DNA of 64,000 nt from Magnetovibrio sp. (GCA_002722175.1 PBKU01000022.1:1-64000), one strand, 5' to 3'; numbered from the stretch's first letter, positions 1-12,459 are shown. The notes: generated by a model from the letters alone, not told the origin. Translations and numbers: made by a program.

Positions 1-34
1 CCCAGATCAGTCTCGATGTAATGTTTAGTAGAGA

Positions 35-649
35 TTAGCCGGTGATACCCTTACATAAAGGTAACCGATTCGTAGCTGAAAAACCGTAAATCAAAGAACA
101 TCCATAAAGCAGCAGTCCAGAGGCCACCGCCCCAAGAACAAAATATTTTAAACCTGCTTCGCTTGATCTGGTATCATCCCTGTGGAATGCTGCAATAACA
201 TATAGTGACAAGCTTTGCATCTCTATGCCAATGTAGAGTGCAATCAGATCGTTCGCTGATACCATTAACATCATTCCGAGGGAGGCAAATGCTATAAAGA
301 TTGGATATTCAAAACGAGCTGTGTTATGGCGCTCAAAAAAAGTTTGAGAAAGTACAATAGAGGAAATAGCACCTACCAATATTAGTGACTTGAGATAGAC
401 CGCATATTCATCCGTAATAAACATGTCGGCAAATATTGTCACCCTTGAACTAGATAACATAAACAGTAATAGCAGGGTTAACGTCAGGCTCCCAATTGAA
501 AGCAAGGAAACTGTTTGGCTAACAGATCGTCGGGTTTCGTTTTGCTCTTCTCTTTGGAAGGTACCAAGCATTAAAGTTGCCAAAATAGTACATAACAAAA
601 AAAGTTCTGGTAATACCGGTATAAGATTGGGAATGGCATCTTCGCTCAT
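35..649 (-). pseudogene. nuoN: NADH-quinone oxidoreductase subunit N, prematurely ended
   Basis: NuoN is one of the antiporter-like, proton-pumping membrane subunits of respiratory complex I. The reading frame starts 13 bp after nuoM and shows the family's N-terminal hydrophobic segments, ending with the conserved stretch around YFVLGAVASGLLLYGCSLIY. It then stops after 204 residues, whereas NuoN is normally about 480 residues. The stop lies only 34 bases inside the window. All three minus-strand frames contain a stop in this short stretch, so a frameshift or nonsense change (biological or sequencing error) is likely. The rest of the gene is outside the window, so whether it is truly broken cannot be settled here. 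Last gene of the nuo operon. Confidence 0.8.
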
Positions 650-661
650 ATGGAATATTCC

Positions 662-2176
662 TTAACCACCGGCTAAATAAATAACACTTGATTTTGCGAG
701 AGATGTTTGGACCTTTTGTAAGAGATTTGCAACGGAAACATGCATAAAATTGAGGAAAGAATTTGGATAGATCCCCATCCAAATGGTAACAATCAGCAAG
801 GGAGAAAAAACCGCTATTTCTCGAGGGGATAAATCAATTATTTTCAAAAGTCTTTTTTTAGTGAGGGTGCCAAATATTAGTCTTTTGTAGAGATACAACA
901 TATAGGCAGCTCCTAAAATTACGCCAGTTGCTAAAAATATCGCAACCCAAATATTAACCTTGAAAACTCCAAGCAAGACTAGAATTTCGCCGATAAATCC
1001 TCCAGTGCCAGGAAGTCCTATCGACGCTAACAGAAAGATCATAAATATCAACGAGTAGAAAGGCATGCGATTTACGAGGCCACCATAGGCATTGATTTCT
1101 CTCGTATGAATTCGATCATAAATTACACCAACGATTAAGAACAAGGCAGCCGATACTACCCCGTGACTAAGCATTTGATATATCGCCCCTTCAACTCCTT
1201 GGACAGTCATTGAAAACACCCCTGCCGTCACAAAACCCATATGTGCTATGGAAGAGTAGGCGATCAACTTTTTTACGTCTTCCTGGGCAAGTGCAACTAA
1301 CGATGTATAAACTACGGCAATGACCGAAAGTGAAAAGATAATTGGGGTGAACATTAAACTTGCATCAGGCATCATTGGTAATGAAAAGCGCAAGAATCCG
1401 TATCCCCCAAATTTCAACAGAACCCCAGCAAGGATTACTGAACCCGCGGTTGGCGCTTCGACATGTGCATCAGGAAGCCAGGTGTGTACCGGCCACATGG
1501 GGACCTTGACAGCAAAAGATGCGAGGAAGGCAAGCCAGATCCAAGTTTGCATCGCGAACGGAAACGAATGGTCTAATAATTTGATGATATTGGTTGTCCC
1601 CGCGTCGACATACATCGTTATCATGGCTAGTAACATTAGTACTGAACCCAAAAGAGTATAGAGAAAAAGTTTGAATGCAGCATAAATTCTTCGGTTTCCT
1701 CCCCACACTCCTATTATAATGAACATGGGGATTAACACAGCTTCAAAAAACGTATAAAACAGGATCAAGTCTAGTGCACAAAACATCCCTACCATAAATG
1801 TTTCTAAGACAAGGAAACAGACCATGTATTCTTTTACGCGACTATTGATAGATTCCCAACTTGCCAACACGCAGATAGGAGTTAAAACCGTTGTTAATAT
1901 TACAAAAAGAATGGAAATCCCATCCACTCCAACATGGTATCCAATTCCGAGGTTTGGCATCCACATAGCGTATTCGACAAATTGAAATTTTGGGGTGCTT
2001 TTATCAAAATTAAACCACAGCACCAGAGATAAAAGGAAGTTAGCACTTGCTGTCCAGAGAGCAACATACCGGGAATTTCTAGCGACGATTTCAACTTTCC
2101 CTTGTATTGACAAAATAAAAACTGCTCCCACGAGGGGTAAAAAAATCAAAATTGAGAGTAAGGGGAATTCGGACAA
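662..2176 (-). CDS. nuoM: NADH-quinone oxidoreductase subunit M
   Basis: Antiporter-like proton-translocating membrane subunit of complex I (504 residues, normal length). It is hydrophobic throughout, with the family's conserved lysines and histidines in segments such as [20 protein letters not shown] (about residues 224-243) and [15 protein letters not shown]. It follows nuoL by 9 bp and precedes nuoN by 12 bp, so the three antiporter-like subunits are co-transcribed in the usual L-M-N order. Confidence 0.97.
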   Translation of the reverse strand: MSEFPLLSILIFLPLVGAVFILSIQGKVEIVARNSRYVALWTASANFLLSLVLWFNFDKSTPKFQFVEYAMWMPNLGIGYHVGVDGISILFVILTTVLTPICVLASWESINSRVKEYMVCFLVLETFMVGMFCALDLILFYTFFEAVLIPMFIIIGVWGGNRRIYAAFKLFLYTLLGSVLMLLAMITMYVDAGTTNIIKLLDHSFPFAMQTWIWLAFLASFAVKVPMWPVHTWLPDAHVEAPTAGSVILAGVLLKFGGYGFLRFSLPMMPDASLMFTPIIFSLSVIAVVYTSLVALAQEDVKKLIAYSSIAHMGFVTAGVFSMTVQGVEGAIYQMLSHGVVSAALFLIVGVIYDRIHTREINAYGGLVNRMPFYSLIFMIFLLASIGLPGTGGFIGEILVLLGVFKVNIWVAIFLATGVILGAAYMLYLYKRLIFGTLTKKRLLKIIDLSPREIAVFSPLLIVTIWMGIYPNSFLNFMHVSVANLLQKVQTSLAKSSVIYLAGG

Positions 2177-2185
2177 AGGCTCTCG

Positions 2186-4150
2186 TTATCCTCCTCGAAC
2201 AAAAATATAAGATGAAATTAACACTACCAATCCAGCTAGCATGGTAAATGCATAATGATAGAGGTACCCAGTTTGAAAAGCAGCCACCCGTTTTGCAATT
2301 CTTTTTACCGCTGATGATATCCCATCTGGCCCGATTCCATCTATTAATAAGCCATCCCCAATTTTCCATAAATTCCACCCCAACCGCATTGCGGGGCGAA
2401 CAAAAAGTAAAGTATAAAGCTCATCCCAATACCATTTATTGTAGAAGAATAAGTGGAGCCATCGGAATTTTCCCGCTAAAATTGTTGGAAGGTTAGGGCG
2501 CCATATGTACATCAAATACGCAATAAATATCCCTAGTATTGCAACATTTAAGGGCAAATTTTTAACCCAGGAAGGTACGAGATGGGCTTTGTTAATTGCT
2601 TGATGGGTATCTAAAATTGTTATGGATTGCCCCCAAAAATTAATTGCATCATGGCCAACAAAGTTTGAATAAAAAAGATATCCGGAGAAAATAGCGCCGA
2701 CAGCTAAAACTATTATCGGACCAATCATTGTTGATGGGCTCTCATGTATATGAGCCACAACTTTTTCATCCGCTCTAGATTTTCCGTGGAAAGTGATAAA
2801 TATCAAACGCCAAGAATAAAAAGCTGTAAGCATTGCAGCCAGTATACCCATCCAAAATGCGTAGTAGCCAAAACTAGTATCGGCGGCCCATGCTGATTCA
2901 AGGACAATGTCTTTTGAGAAATATCCGGCAAATGGGGGAAGTCCTGCAAGTGCCAGTGACCCTATCCACATTAATACGTAGGTAATAGGTATCAGTTTCC
3001 ATATTCCTCCCATTTTCCGTATATCTTGTTCATCAGACATAGCATGTATAACAGAACCTGCACCGAGAAACAGTACGGCCTTGAAAAATCCGTGAGTGAG
3101 TAAATGAAATATTCCGGCTGAATAGGCCGAGACACCGCATGCAAAGAACATATAGCCTAGTTGTGAGCAGGTAGAGTATGCCACTATTCTTTTCAGATCA
3201 AATTGGGTGCAGGCTACAGTTGCTGCGAAAATCGTAGTTGTTGCACCTACTATGGTAACAACGGCAAGGGCTGTTTCAGAGAATTCAAATATTGGGGATA
3301 ATCTAGCTACCATAAATATACCGGCAGTTACCATTGTAGCTGCATGAATCAAAGCAGAGACTGGAGTTGGCCCCTCCATAGCATCAGGTAACCATGTGTG
3401 GAGGCCTAATTGTGCTGATTTTCCCATAGCCCCAACAAAAAGTAGTAGGCAGATGACTGTCAATGCATGAAATTCGCCGCCAAAAATTTCGATCATATAA
3501 GTATTTTTTGCCGGGACGGATTGGAATATGGTATCAAAATGAACAGTATCGAAGACGACAAATATGGAAAAAATACCAAGTGCAAACCCAAAATCGCCTA
3601 CCCGGTTTACGATAAATGCTTTAATAGCAGCTGCATTTGCCGATGGTTTATAGTACCAGAAGCCGATCAGTAAATATGATGCTAAACCTACACCTTCCCA
3701 TCCAAAAAATAACTGAATTAAGTTGTCCGCACTGACCAGAACTAGCATGAAGAAGGTGAAAAGGCTTAAATAACACATAAAACGAGGTATTGAGGGGTCT
3801 TTTTTCATGTATCCAATCGAATAAATATGAACCATTGCTGATACAGTTGTTACTAAGACCATCATTATAGCAGTTAAGCTATCAACTCTTAAGGACCAGG
3901 ATACTTCAAACGAACCCGAGGATATCCAATTACTTATTTCAGTTACCCGCAAGAGGCCTTCTTTAGTAATAGAAAAAAATATAAACCAAGCTAATGCCAT
4001 TGAAACCAGCAAGGCCCCGCACGTTATCAATTGTGAAGCTATCTCAATTTTTCTTTGTTGATCTTTGTTCGAGGAATTGGATGCTAACGCACAAAGGCCA
4101 GCAACACTGGAACCTATGAGTGGTAAAAAAACAACAAGTGCGTCGACCAT
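2186..4150 (-). CDS. nuoL: NADH-quinone oxidoreductase subunit L
   Basis: Largest antiporter-like membrane subunit of complex I, with the C-terminal lateral amphipathic helix region. The conserved GLHTWLPDAMEGPTPVSALI block and the KRIVAYSTCSQLGYM block mark the proton channel. The frame is open from a TTG at 4162, but that codon lies directly against the AAAGG sequence. The ATG at 4150 (MVDALVVF) is the more likely start, giving 654 residues. It follows the nuoK stop at 4159 and is co-transcribed with it. Confidence 0.96.
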   Translation of the reverse strand: MVDALVVFLPLIGSSVAGLCALASNSSNKDQQRKIEIASQLITCGALLVSMALAWFIFFSITKEGLLRVTEISNWISSGSFEVSWSLRVDSLTAIMMVLVTTVSAMVHIYSIGYMKKDPSIPRFMCYLSLFTFFMLVLVSADNLIQLFFGWEGVGLASYLLIGFWYYKPSANAAAIKAFIVNRVGDFGFALGIFSIFVVFDTVHFDTIFQSVPAKNTYMIEIFGGEFHALTVICLLLFVGAMGKSAQLGLHTWLPDAMEGPTPVSALIHAATMVTAGIFMVARLSPIFEFSETALAVVTIVGATTTIFAATVACTQFDLKRIVAYSTCSQLGYMFFACGVSAYSAGIFHLLTHGFFKAVLFLGAGSVIHAMSDEQDIRKMGGIWKLIPITYVLMWIGSLALAGLPPFAGYFSKDIVLESAWAADTSFGYYAFWMGILAAMLTAFYSWRLIFITFHGKSRADEKVVAHIHESPSTMIGPIIVLAVGAIFSGYLFYSNFVGHDAINFWGQSITILDTHQAINKAHLVPSWVKNLPLNVAILGIFIAYLMYIWRPNLPTILAGKFRWLHLFFYNKWYWDELYTLLFVRPAMRLGWNLWKIGDGLLIDGIGPDGISSAVKRIAKRVAAFQTGYLYHYAFTMLAGLVVLISSYIFVRGG

Positions 4151-4158
4151 ATTTTTGA

Positions 4159-4470
4159 TCAACCTTTCATCAGATTAATATCTTTGACCGCGATCGTTCC
4201 TTTGTTACGAAAAAATACGACAAGAATAGCTAACCCTATGGCAGCTTCAGCGGCAGCCACCGTTAGAACTAAAAGGGCAAATATCTGGCCAGTCAGGTCA
4301 TTAAGAAAGGATGAAAAAGCGACTAAGTTAATATTTATAGCTAAAAGCATTAATTCTACAGACATTAAAATAATGATTACATTCTTTCTATTTAGGAATA
4401 TCCCTAAGATTCCTAAGGTAAAAAGGATAGCCGCGACACTAAGGTAATTTGAAAGACCTATTTCAAACAT
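4159..4470 (-). CDS. nuoK: NADH-quinone oxidoreductase subunit K
   Basis: Small three-helix membrane subunit of complex I (103 residues, typical length), homologous to MrpC and mitochondrial ND4L. Two conserved membrane glutamates are visible, in [11 protein letters not shown] and [11 protein letters not shown], as expected for the proton path. Its ATG overlaps the nuoJ stop by one base (TAATG), indicating translational coupling. Confidence 0.97.
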   Translation of the reverse strand: MFEIGLSNYLSVAAILFTLGILGIFLNRKNVIIILMSVELMLLAININLVAFSSFLNDLTGQIFALLVLTVAAAEAAIGLAILVVFFRNKGTIAVKDINLMKG

Positions 4471-5084
4471 TAGATACCTTTATCAATTTCTACGTTTTGC
4501 AACTCAACCGTTTTTCTAGGATGACGGTTTACCTGGCTACTGATCTTTTGGGTACGAACATCCTGTCGACGTCTATGTGTGAGAACAATGGCTCCTACCA
4601 TGGAGATTAGAAGAATAATTCCAGCGCTTTGAAATAGGTAAATGTATCGCGTATATAGAACAGCCCCAATAGCGTGCGTATTGGTTTCTTTAGTCAGAGG
4701 GGGTATTGGCGCTCCTACTGTTTTGGCTAACTCAGGAGAAAAATGCCACCCACCTAATATGATTAATAATTCAATAAGTAAGATAATTCCAATCAAGCCC
4801 CCAGTAGGGAGATAATGCAGAAAGCCTTGCTGAAGTTCAGTAGGGCCAATGTCCAGCATCATGACAACAAACATAAATAATACAGCTACGGCACCAACGT
4901 ACACGATCACTAAGATCATCGCTAAGAATTCGGCTCCTAGTAGGACAAAGAGCCCGGCTGCATTAAAGAATGCAAGAATTAAGTATAAGACAGAATGCAC
5001 GGGGTTTCTTGCCGATATCACAAGTAGACTGGCAATAACCAGAATTCCCGAAAAAACATAAAAGGCAAGTGCTTCTAAAATCAT
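4470..5084 (-). CDS. nuoJ: NADH-quinone oxidoreductase subunit J
   Basis: Membrane subunit of complex I with five predicted helices (204 residues). The conserved [19 protein letters not shown] segment (about residues 61-79), which contains the family's pi-bulge helix, is present. The tail after the last helix is basic and hydrophilic (about residues 168-204), somewhat longer than in many homologues. Located between nuoI and nuoK in the standard order, 11 bp after nuoI. Confidence 0.96.
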   Translation of the reverse strand: MILEALAFYVFSGILVIASLLVISARNPVHSVLYLILAFFNAAGLFVLLGAEFLAMILVIVYVGAVAVLFMFVVMMLDIGPTELQQGFLHYLPTGGLIGIILLIELLIILGGWHFSPELAKTVGAPIPPLTKETNTHAIGAVLYTRYIYLFQSAGIILLISMVGAIVLTHRRRQDVRTQKISSQVNRHPRKTVELQNVEIDKGI

Positions 5085-5095
5085 AAAATTTTCTC

Positions 5096-5584
5096 TTAAC
5101 GGTATTGAGCCTCTGCTTCGAGTCGTGCAGCGAGTTCAGTTTCCCATCGATCGCCATTTTCTAGAAGTTTTTCTTTATCATAAATCAACTCATCGCGAGT
5201 TTCTGTTGCAAACTCAAAGTTAGGGCCTTCAACGATGGCATCGACAGGGCAGGCTTCTTCACAAAATCCACAATAGATGCATTTAACCATGTCTATATCA
5301 TATCGAGTAGCCCGTCGACTTCCATCTGCCCGAGGTTCTGCCTCAATTGTGATTGCCTGGGCCGGACAAATTGCTTCGCAAAGTTTACAGGCAATGCAAC
5401 GTTCTTCGCCACTCGGATAACGTCTTAACGCATGTTCCCCTCTAAAACGTCGACTAAGTGGGCCTTTCTCAAACGGGTAGTTTAAGGTTACTTTTTTTCG
5501 AAACATATAACGCAATGTAAGGAATAATCCCGATAGCATTTCAGTTAGGAAAATTGTGCGAATGGCTCGAATCAAATAACTCAT
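5096..5584 (-). CDS. nuoI: NADH-quinone oxidoreductase subunit I
   Basis: Ferredoxin-like subunit that carries clusters N6a and N6b between the peripheral arm and the quinone site. Two complete CxxCxxCxxxCP motifs are visible: [12 protein letters not shown] and [12 protein letters not shown], 162 residues in all. The N-terminal amphipathic stretch fits membrane association. It lies 13 bp after nuoH. Confidence 0.98.
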   Translation of the reverse strand: MSYLIRAIRTIFLTEMLSGLFLTLRYMFRKKVTLNYPFEKGPLSRRFRGEHALRRYPSGEERCIACKLCEAICPAQAITIEAEPRADGSRRATRYDIDMVKCIYCGFCEEACPVDAIVEGPNFEFATETRDELIYDKEKLLENGDRWETELAARLEAEAQYR

Positions 5585-5597
5585 AATATGCTCTTTG

Positions 5598-6620
5598 CTA
5601 TCCAGTGTTATTAAGAGGAAGAATATTAGATGCTACTAAAACACCACCAATAACTGCTACTGCTCCAATTGATATCGGAAGAAATACCTTCCAGCCAAGT
5701 CGCATCAACTGATCGTATCTATAACGAGGAAGTGTTGCTCTCACCCATACAAATACAAACAAACATAGACTTATTTTTGCAGCAAACCAAATAGGACCAG
5801 GAATCAAATTAAAAATTGATAGATTAAAGGGAGGTAACCAACCTCCAAGAAAAAGGATTACCGTCATTGCCGACATTAAAATCATATTGGCGTATTCACC
5901 CAGGAAAAATAAAGCAAACGTCATTGACGAATATTCTACATTGTAGCCTGCCACTAATTCGGCTTCTGCTTCTGGAAGGTCAAAAGGATGTCGGTTAGTT
6001 TCCGCGAGCGTTGAAACAAAGAAAATTATTGCCATAGGTAGCAACGGAAAAACAAACCAGACAGTCCTTTGAGCTTCAACAATATCGGATAAATTAAGCG
6101 ATCCAACGCACATCAGTACCGTGACAATTACGAAACCCATGGATACCTCATATGACACCATTTGTGCAGCAGAACGTAATGCGCCAAGAAAGGCATATCT
6201 TGAATTTGATGCCCATCCTGCCATTAGAACCCCGTAAACGCCTAGCGACGAGATAGCAAACAAGAACAGAATACCCACATTTATGTCCGCTAATACTAAC
6301 CCGGCCCCTACAGGAATAACCGACCATGCTAATAAAGCTAGGACAAAAGTTACAATCGGAGCCAAAACAAATACTATGGTATTTGAACCGGTTGGGATGA
6401 CGGTTTCTTTAAAAAATAGCTTTAATCCATCGGCAATTGGTTGCAACAATCCGAAAGGTCCTACAACGTTTGGCCCCTTTCGAAGGTGCATTGCCCCTAT
6501 AACCTTACGTTCAAAAAGAGTGAGATAAGCTACAGAGATCATTAGTGGCACTATAATCATAAAGATTTTAAGGATGATCCAAGTCAATGGCCAACCGTAA
6601 TTGGTCCAAATTTCAGCCAT
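5598..6620 (-). CDS. nuoH: NADH-quinone oxidoreductase subunit H
   Basis: Membrane subunit (ND1 homologue, 340 residues, eight helices) forming the quinone-entry cavity at the junction of the two arms. The diagnostic [20 protein letters not shown] loop lines the quinone site. The ATG overlaps the end of nuoG by 8 bp, so translation is probably coupled. Confidence 0.98.
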   Translation of the reverse strand: MAEIWTNYGWPLTWIILKIFMIIVPLMISVAYLTLFERKVIGAMHLRKGPNVVGPFGLLQPIADGLKLFFKETVIPTGSNTIVFVLAPIVTFVLALLAWSVIPVGAGLVLADINVGILFLFAISSLGVYGVLMAGWASNSRYAFLGALRSAAQMVSYEVSMGFVIVTVLMCVGSLNLSDIVEAQRTVWFVFPLLPMAIIFFVSTLAETNRHPFDLPEAEAELVAGYNVEYSSMTFALFFLGEYANMILMSAMTVILFLGGWLPPFNLSIFNLIPGPIWFAAKISLCLFVFVWVRATLPRYRYDQLMRLGWKVFLPISIGAVAVIGGVLVASNILPLNNTG

Positions 6621-8682
6621 TGTTTGTTATCTTTTCAAAATGATTGTTTGCAAAGGCTTTAGAGCAGTTTGCCATTGTAATTGAAGCCCGACTAATCGGA
6701 TCTGTCATATAAAAATTCTTGATATGTGAGCTTAATGTCATGTCAGTGATTTCACCATCAATGCCGAATTTATTCCAAGCAGCAGGAGACATGGTTCCGA
6801 CGTTTAAAAAATTTGGATTTGCTTCAACCAGAGCTGCACGAACTTGAGCAAGGCTGTCAAATTCCAATTTTTTCCCGATGATTTCGGATAATGCTCGTAT
6901 GATGCGCCAGTCTTCCTTGGCTTCACCCGGAGGGAATACCGCTTGATACGCACGTTGAACGCGGCCTTCGGTATTCACATAAGTTGCATTTTTTTCAGTG
7001 TAAGCTGCTCCGGGCAAAATGACGTCAGCGCGATTAGCGCCTGTATCACCGTGATGACCTTGATAAATGACAAAGGCATTACCTAGTCGTTCCATATTAA
7101 TTTCATCAGCACCTAACAAATAAACTAATTTAATTGAGCCTTGTGAAGCTCCATCAAGGATAGCTTCCGTATCACGGCAATTTGGACCTGGAACGAAACC
7201 CAGGTCAAGGCCCCCAACTCGGCTGGCCGCTGTATGCAGCATATTGAAGCCATTCCACCCTCGGTTGTTATCAACTATTTTGTACAATTCAGTGATTTTT
7301 CTGGTAAGGCCTAGAATAGCGTGACCATCGCCACGAGCAAGTGCACCCTGCCCTATAATTATCATTGGCCGGGATGCTGATCTAAGTATTTTAGAAAATC
7401 TCCCTTTTTTTGCTAAAATATCATGCAATACATTAACATCGTCACCTAAATGCATGATTTCATAATTTAAATCTGATTTTTCCCCAATAACGCCAATTGG
7501 TATCCCAGATTCTAGATAACGCTTTCGAATCCGAGCATTTAGTACAGCAGCTTCCCAGCGCGGATTGCAGCCAATCAGGAGTATTGCATCGGTTTGGTCA
7601 ATGCCAGCCAAGGCAGAATTGAATAAATAGCTAGAGCGAACAGTAGGGTCTAATCGTGCACAATCTTGACGGCAATCAATATTTTCTGAACCAAGGTTCT
7701 GAATCAACATTTTTAGGGCAATCATCGATTCACAGTCAGCTAGATCACCTGCTAGCGCTGCAATATCGGGTCCGTTAACCTTTTTAAGTGTCGCTGCAAT
7801 TGTGTTGAATGCCTCATTCCACGTCGCTTCCTTTAATCGTCCATTTTTTCGGATATAAGGACGATCTAGCCTTTGGTAGCTTAAAGCGTCACAGGCAAAC
7901 CGTGTTTTATCAGAAATCCACTCCTCATTGATATCCTCATTTAATATGGGTAAAACCCTTAAAACTTCAGCACCCCTAACATCTACCCGAATATTTGAGC
8001 CAATAGCATCCATGACATCAATGGTTTCAATGCTTTTAAGCTCCCAAGGGCGCGCTATAAAAGCGTATGGTTTTGAGGTTAAGGCACCAACTGGGCATAG
8101 GTCGATAACATTCCCAGATAATTCTGAATTCAAAGCTTTTTCCAGATAGGTTGTTATTTCTGCATTTTCTCCCCGCCCCAAGAGTCCTAAATCGGGAACT
8201 CCTGCTATTTCTGTTGCAAAACGCACACACCTTGTACAGTGAATACAGCGCGTCATAGTCGTTGAGATTAAGGGTCCCATATGTTTATCAGTTACAGATC
8301 TTTTTCTTTCTTGATACCGAGAATGGTCGATTCCATATGCTATTGACTGGTCCTGCAGGTCGCACTCGCCTCCCTGGTCGCATATGGGGCAATCCAATGG
8401 GTGATTTAAGAGAAGAAATTCCATTACACTTTTGCGCATGGCTTCAACTTCCGGGGTATTCGTATGGATTGTCATTCCCTCACCTACCGGCATGGCACAT
8501 GATGCTATTGGTTTTGGAGATTTTTCCATTTGCACAAGGCACATGCGACAATTTCCAGCCACGGATAGTCTTTCGTGATAACAAAACCGGGGAATTTCAA
8601 TTCCAATTTGTTCACATGCCTGAAGAACAGTCATGCCTGGATCAACCGAAACTTCTTTACCATCGATTATCATGTTTACCAT
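6613..8682 (-). CDS. nuoG: NADH-quinone oxidoreductase subunit G
   Basis: Large iron-sulfur subunit of the hydrophilic arm (689 residues). The N-terminal domain (about 1-80) is a [2Fe-2S] ferredoxin fold with [15 protein letters not shown]. It is followed by the HxxxCxxCxxxxxC ligand set in [14 protein letters not shown] and a 4Fe-4S motif starting RCIHCTRC and ending with DLCPVGAL. The C-terminal two thirds is a molybdopterin-oxidoreductase-like domain without an evident cofactor role, as usual in NuoG. ATG codons at 8682 and 8673 are both possible starts. Confidence 0.97.
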   Translation of the reverse strand: MVNMIIDGKEVSVDPGMTVLQACEQIGIEIPRFCYHERLSVAGNCRMCLVQMEKSPKPIASCAMPVGEGMTIHTNTPEVEAMRKSVMEFLLLNHPLDCPICDQGGECDLQDQSIAYGIDHSRYQERKRSVTDKHMGPLISTTMTRCIHCTRCVRFATEIAGVPDLGLLGRGENAEITTYLEKALNSELSGNVIDLCPVGALTSKPYAFIARPWELKSIETIDVMDAIGSNIRVDVRGAEVLRVLPILNEDINEEWISDKTRFACDALSYQRLDRPYIRKNGRLKEATWNEAFNTIAATLKKVNGPDIAALAGDLADCESMIALKMLIQNLGSENIDCRQDCARLDPTVRSSYLFNSALAGIDQTDAILLIGCNPRWEAAVLNARIRKRYLESGIPIGVIGEKSDLNYEIMHLGDDVNVLHDILAKKGRFSKILRSASRPMIIIGQGALARGDGHAILGLTRKITELYKIVDNNRGWNGFNMLHTAASRVGGLDLGFVPGPNCRDTEAILDGASQGSIKLVYLLGADEINMERLGNAFVIYQGHHGDTGANRADVILPGAAYTEKNATYVNTEGRVQRAYQAVFPPGEAKEDWRIIRALSEIIGKKLEFDSLAQVRAALVEANPNFLNVGTMSPAAWNKFGIDGEITDMTLSSHIKNFYMTDPISRASITMANCSKAFANNHFEKITNNG

Positions 8683-8693
8683 TGCAACCGTGC

Positions 8694-9983
8694 CTACGCT
8701 GTCCTGAATTGAGTTGATTTAAAGTTTCTAATACGTTTTTCCATTTCAGGGCGAAAATGGCGAATTAATCCCTGAATTGGCCAAGCCGCAGCATCGCCCA
8801 ATGCACAAATTGTGTGTCCCTCAATTTGTTTCGTTACCTCTCCTAATCTATCAATTTCTTCGAGTTTTGCATTACCTTGGCATATTCGTTCCATCATTCG
8901 CCACATCCAACCCGTACCTTCGCGGCACGGGGTACACTGACCACAACTTTCATGTTTATAAAACAAGGAAAGGCGAGTGATCGCTTTGAGGATATCGGTA
9001 GATTTATCCATAACCATTACGCCAGCAGTTCCCAGGCCAGACTGTAATTCGTTCAAGCTGTCGAAATCCATAAGTGCTTTTTCACTTAGAACGCGTGTAA
9101 GGACTGGAACCGAAGCTCCCCCTGGAATAATTGCCAAGAGGTTGTTCCATCCACCTATTACGCCTCCAGCATGCTTTTCTATAAGTTCACGTAGCGGTAT
9201 TCCCATGGCTTCTTCGACCGTGCATGGAGTATTAACATGGCCTGATATATTAAATAATTTAATTCCAGTATTGTTTGCCCTTCCTATATTTGAAAACCAA
9301 TTCGCACCCCGGCGAAGTATTGTGGGGACGACTGCTATAGATTCCACATTATTAACAGTCGTGGGACAACCCCAAAGGCCTACACTTGCTGGGAAAGGCG
9401 GTTTTAGACGTGGTTGGCCTTTCTTGCCTTCTAAGCTTTCTATTAGTGCAGATTCCTCTCCGCAAATATATGCACCCATTCCACGGTGGATATGAAATTC
9501 AAATCTATATCCCGAGTTGCAAGCATTTTTACCTATTAGGCCAGCATTGCGAGCTTCATCAACTGCGCGTTGCAGTATTTCTGTTTCACGGAAAAATTCA
9601 CCACGGACATAGCAGTAGGCTGCATGGGCTCCAATTGCTACACTTGCAATTAATGCTCCTTCAATTAGCTTGTGTGGTTCAGAGCGCATAATTTCTCTAT
9701 CTTTACAGGTACCCGGTTCACCTTCATCCGCGTTTATAACGAGATAATGCGGTCGCTTGCTATCCGGTTTAGGCATAAATGACCATTTCATTCCAGTAGA
9801 AAACCCTGCTCCTCCTCTGCCACGCAGCCCAGATTCTTTAACTTGTTCAATGATTTTATCACTACCAATAGCGATGATGTTTTTTGTTTTATTCCAATCT
9901 CCCCGAGAGTGTGCCCCTTTAAGAAATGGGTCATTCAGACCATATATATTAGTAAAAATTCGATCTTTATCTTCAAGCATCAT
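8694..9983 (-). CDS. nuoF: NADH-quinone oxidoreductase subunit F
   Basis: FMN- and NADH-binding subunit where electrons enter complex I. The glycine-rich [13 protein letters not shown] flavin/NADH loop and the cluster N3 motif [12 protein letters not shown] are present. The frame is open up to 10049, but the ATG at 9983 overlaps the nuoE stop by 4 bp (ATGA) and gives 429 residues, the usual family length. The upstream extension lies inside nuoE and is not part of the protein. Confidence 0.96.
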   Translation of the reverse strand: MMLEDKDRIFTNIYGLNDPFLKGAHSRGDWNKTKNIIAIGSDKIIEQVKESGLRGRGGAGFSTGMKWSFMPKPDSKRPHYLVINADEGEPGTCKDREIMRSEPHKLIEGALIASVAIGAHAAYCYVRGEFFRETEILQRAVDEARNAGLIGKNACNSGYRFEFHIHRGMGAYICGEESALIESLEGKKGQPRLKPPFPASVGLWGCPTTVNNVESIAVVPTILRRGANWFSNIGRANNTGIKLFNISGHVNTPCTVEEAMGIPLRELIEKHAGGVIGGWNNLLAIIPGGASVPVLTRVLSEKALMDFDSLNELQSGLGTAGVMVMDKSTDILKAITRLSLFYKHESCGQCTPCREGTGWMWRMMERICQGNAKLEEIDRLGEVTKQIEGHTICALGDAAAWPIQGLIRHFRPEMEKRIRNFKSTQFRTA

Positions 9984-10600
9984 CCGTCCTCTACAATAAG
10001 ATTGCTTTTCATGTGCTGAAGTGAGGTGAGTCCATTGATTGGCTCGCATGAATTACGCCCTATTTGAGAGCCTGTTTTTACGTCCGCCCCTTCTCTCAAA
10101 TTGAAGAGAATATTTTCTGTGGTTTCGGATGTTAAGTCTTCATAATAGTTGTCGTTAATTTGCATCATGGGAGCATTTACGCAGGCGCCTAGGCATTCAA
10201 CTTCTGACAAGGTAAACAAATTATCGTCTGTCGTTTCCCCTGTCTCAATGCCTAAACATTTTTTGCAAGAATTGAGGACATCATTCGATCCCCTTAGCCA
10301 GCACGGAAGATTAGTGCATACTTGTACATGAAACTGACCGATAGGCTCCAAGTTATACATGGTATAAAACGTTGCTACTTCGAGCACACGGATAGAAGGC
10401 ATACCCAAGAGGTTTGCTACATAATTTATCGCAGGCTTTGGTATCCAACCACCGTTTTGTCGTTGTGCCAGGTCCAGTAGTGGCATAACGGCGCTGGACT
10501 GACGGTTTTTTGGATATTTTTTTATATGTGATTGTGCTGTTTTTAGGAATTCTCTAGTAAATTCAAAATTTGCTGGTTCCTGTTTACTGTCATCGTTCAT
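9980..10600 (-). CDS. nuoE: NADH-quinone oxidoreductase subunit E
   Basis: Thioredoxin-like [2Fe-2S] subunit (24 kDa homologue, 206 residues) carrying cluster N1a. The four ligands appear as C-x4-C in CTNLPC and C-x3-C in CLGAC. The C-terminal 45 residues after the fold look unstructured, as in many alphaproteobacteria. It overlaps nuoD by 4 bp and nuoF by 4 bp. Confidence 0.96.
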   Translation of the reverse strand: MNDDSKQEPANFEFTREFLKTAQSHIKKYPKNRQSSAVMPLLDLAQRQNGGWIPKPAINYVANLLGMPSIRVLEVATFYTMYNLEPIGQFHVQVCTNLPCWLRGSNDVLNSCKKCLGIETGETTDDNLFTLSEVECLGACVNAPMMQINDNYYEDLTSETTENILFNLREGADVKTGSQIGRNSCEPINGLTSLQHMKSNLIVEDG

Positions 10601-11775
10601 CGATCAATTTCTCCAAAAACGATATCAATAGAGCCAACATTAGCAACAAGATCGGCAAGCATGTGTCCTTTAGACATCATTTCTGTTGCTTGCAAATGGG
10701 CAAATCCAGGAGCCCGAATTTTACACCGGTAGGGTTTATTTGTCCCATCCGAAACTAAATAAACCCCAAATTCGCCCTTAGGTGCTTCTACGGCGGTATA
10801 GGTTTCGCCAGCGGGTACGTGAAAGCCCTCAGTATACAATTTAAAATGATGAATTAATGCTTCCATCGAATTTTTCATATCGCTGCGCGAGGGAGGTGAA
10901 ATCTTATGATTTACAGTTTTTATGGGACCTTCTGGCATATTATTAATTGCTTGTTTTATAATTTTATTGCTCTCGCGCATTTCAAGCGTTCGTACTAAAT
11001 ATCGATCATAACAATCACCATTTTTCCCTACTGGTACCTGGAAATCAAAGTTTTCATACCCATCATATGGCTGTGCTTTCCGAAGATCCCAGGCAATACC
11101 ACTTGCCCTCAAGTTGCACCCTGTAAAGCACCAGTCGAAAGCCTGCTCGGCACTGACGGTACCGATATCAACAGTCCGTTGTTTAAATATTCTATTTTCA
11201 GTCAGAAGATTCTCGATGTCATCGCACAAAGGGTCAAATGTTTCAGACCAATTATAGATATCATCCGTTAGGTCTTCGGGTAAATCAATAGAAACGCCGC
11301 CAGGTCGGAAATAAGACATATGCATTCTGGCTCCACTGGCACGTTCACAAAACTCCATTAGTATTTCCCGGTGTTCAAACCCCCACAACATAGGTGTCAT
11401 CGCTCCAACGTCCATAGCAAAGGCGCAAATATTCATAAGGTGATTTAGCAGTCGTCCGATTTCTGCATACAATATTCGTATTGATTTTGCGCGGGGCGGT
11501 GGAACGATATCTAGAAGTTTTTCTACTGCAAGAGCAAAAGCATGTTCCTGGTTTTGAGGAGATGAATAGTCCAAGCGGTCAAAATACGGGACTGCTTGGA
11601 GGTAGCTCTTGTTTTCAATTAGTTTCTCTGTTCCACGATGCAGCAGTCCGATATGGGGGTCAGCACGTTCGACCACTTCACCGTCCATTTCCAATACTAG
11701 ACGCAAGACACCGTGAGCTGCGGGATGTTGTGGGCCAAAATTGAGGTTAAAATTCTTAATCTTAGACTCTGCCAT
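10597..11775 (-). CDS. nuoD: NADH-quinone oxidoreductase subunit D
   Basis: 49 kDa subunit homologue (392 residues) that forms the quinone-reduction cavity with NuoB; related to NiFe-hydrogenase large subunits but without the metal cysteines. The conserved [20 protein letters not shown] start and the [16 protein letters not shown] helix are present. The gene is separate from nuoC, not fused as in enterobacteria. Its start overlaps the nuoC stop by one base (TAATG). Confidence 0.98.
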   Translation of the reverse strand: MAESKIKNFNLNFGPQHPAAHGVLRLVLEMDGEVVERADPHIGLLHRGTEKLIENKSYLQAVPYFDRLDYSSPQNQEHAFALAVEKLLDIVPPPRAKSIRILYAEIGRLLNHLMNICAFAMDVGAMTPMLWGFEHREILMEFCERASGARMHMSYFRPGGVSIDLPEDLTDDIYNWSETFDPLCDDIENLLTENRIFKQRTVDIGTVSAEQAFDWCFTGCNLRASGIAWDLRKAQPYDGYENFDFQVPVGKNGDCYDRYLVRTLEMRESNKIIKQAINNMPEGPIKTVNHKISPPSRSDMKNSMEALIHHFKLYTEGFHVPAGETYTAVEAPKGEFGVYLVSDGTNKPYRCKIRAPGFAHLQATEMMSKGHMLADLVANVGSIDIVFGEIDR

Positions 11776-12428
11776 TAACTTTTACTCTTTTTTGCAGGTT
11801 CTTTCGATCCGTCATTTTGGGTAGTATCAGAAATCAAACCTGTCATCCCTTCCCAAGGGCTGAGGAAATCAAAGTTTCGATACTCTTGTTGAAGTTGTAC
11901 AGGTTCATAAGATACGCGACTGGTTTTCTGATCGTACCTTAGCTCGACGTGCCCGGTCAGCGGAAAGTCTTTTCGCAAAGGGTGGCCTTCAAAACCATAA
12001 TCTGTTAGTAAACGCCGCAAGTCAGGGTGATTTGAAAAAGTAACACCAAACATATCCCATACTTCTCGCTCCCACCAGGAAGCAGAACTAAAGACGCTAG
12101 TTGCCGAAGGAACAGGATTGTCAGAGTTGGTTCGGACTTTAAGCCGTATTCTAGTGTTATGGACAAGACTCAGTAGGTTATACACAACCTCAAACCGAGG
12201 GTCTTCATCTGGAAAATCAATGCCGCATATGTCGATAAGCTGCTTAAAACGACAATTCTGGTCGTCACGAAGAAATTTTAAAACAACAACTATGGATTCG
12301 CTTTCAACTTCCAAAGTCAATTCCCCAAGACGTATCGCTTTTGCTTTGACTATTCCATCTTCAAGAGAATTGAGAACAAGAGCACCTAGATCTTCAAGCT
12401 TTTCGTGCTGTAGGCTTTTATCTGTCAT
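11775..12428 (-). CDS. nuoC: NADH-quinone oxidoreductase subunit C
   Basis: 30 kDa subunit homologue of the hydrophilic arm. The signature [20 protein letters not shown] followed by [20 protein letters not shown] is intact. The frame is open from a TTG at 12443, but the ATG at 12428 ([10 protein letters not shown]) is preferred, giving 217 residues. The tail is lysine-rich. Located 31 bp after nuoB. Confidence 0.96.
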   Translation of the reverse strand: MTDKSLQHEKLEDLGALVLNSLEDGIVKAKAIRLGELTLEVESESIVVVLKFLRDDQNCRFKQLIDICGIDFPDEDPRFEVVYNLLSLVHNTRIRLKVRTNSDNPVPSATSVFSSASWWEREVWDMFGVTFSNHPDLRRLLTDYGFEGHPLRKDFPLTGHVELRYDQKTSRVSYEPVQLQQEYRNFDFLSPWEGMTGLISDTTQNDGSKEPAKKSKS

Positions 12429-12459
12429 ATAAGTGACTACCAAGTAATCTATCTATTGG

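Noticed and set aside
8262-9495. Two long plus-strand frames (151 and 172 codons) opposite nuoG and nuoF
   Set aside because: They lie entirely antisense to well-supported complex I genes, have no ribosome sites and resemble no family.
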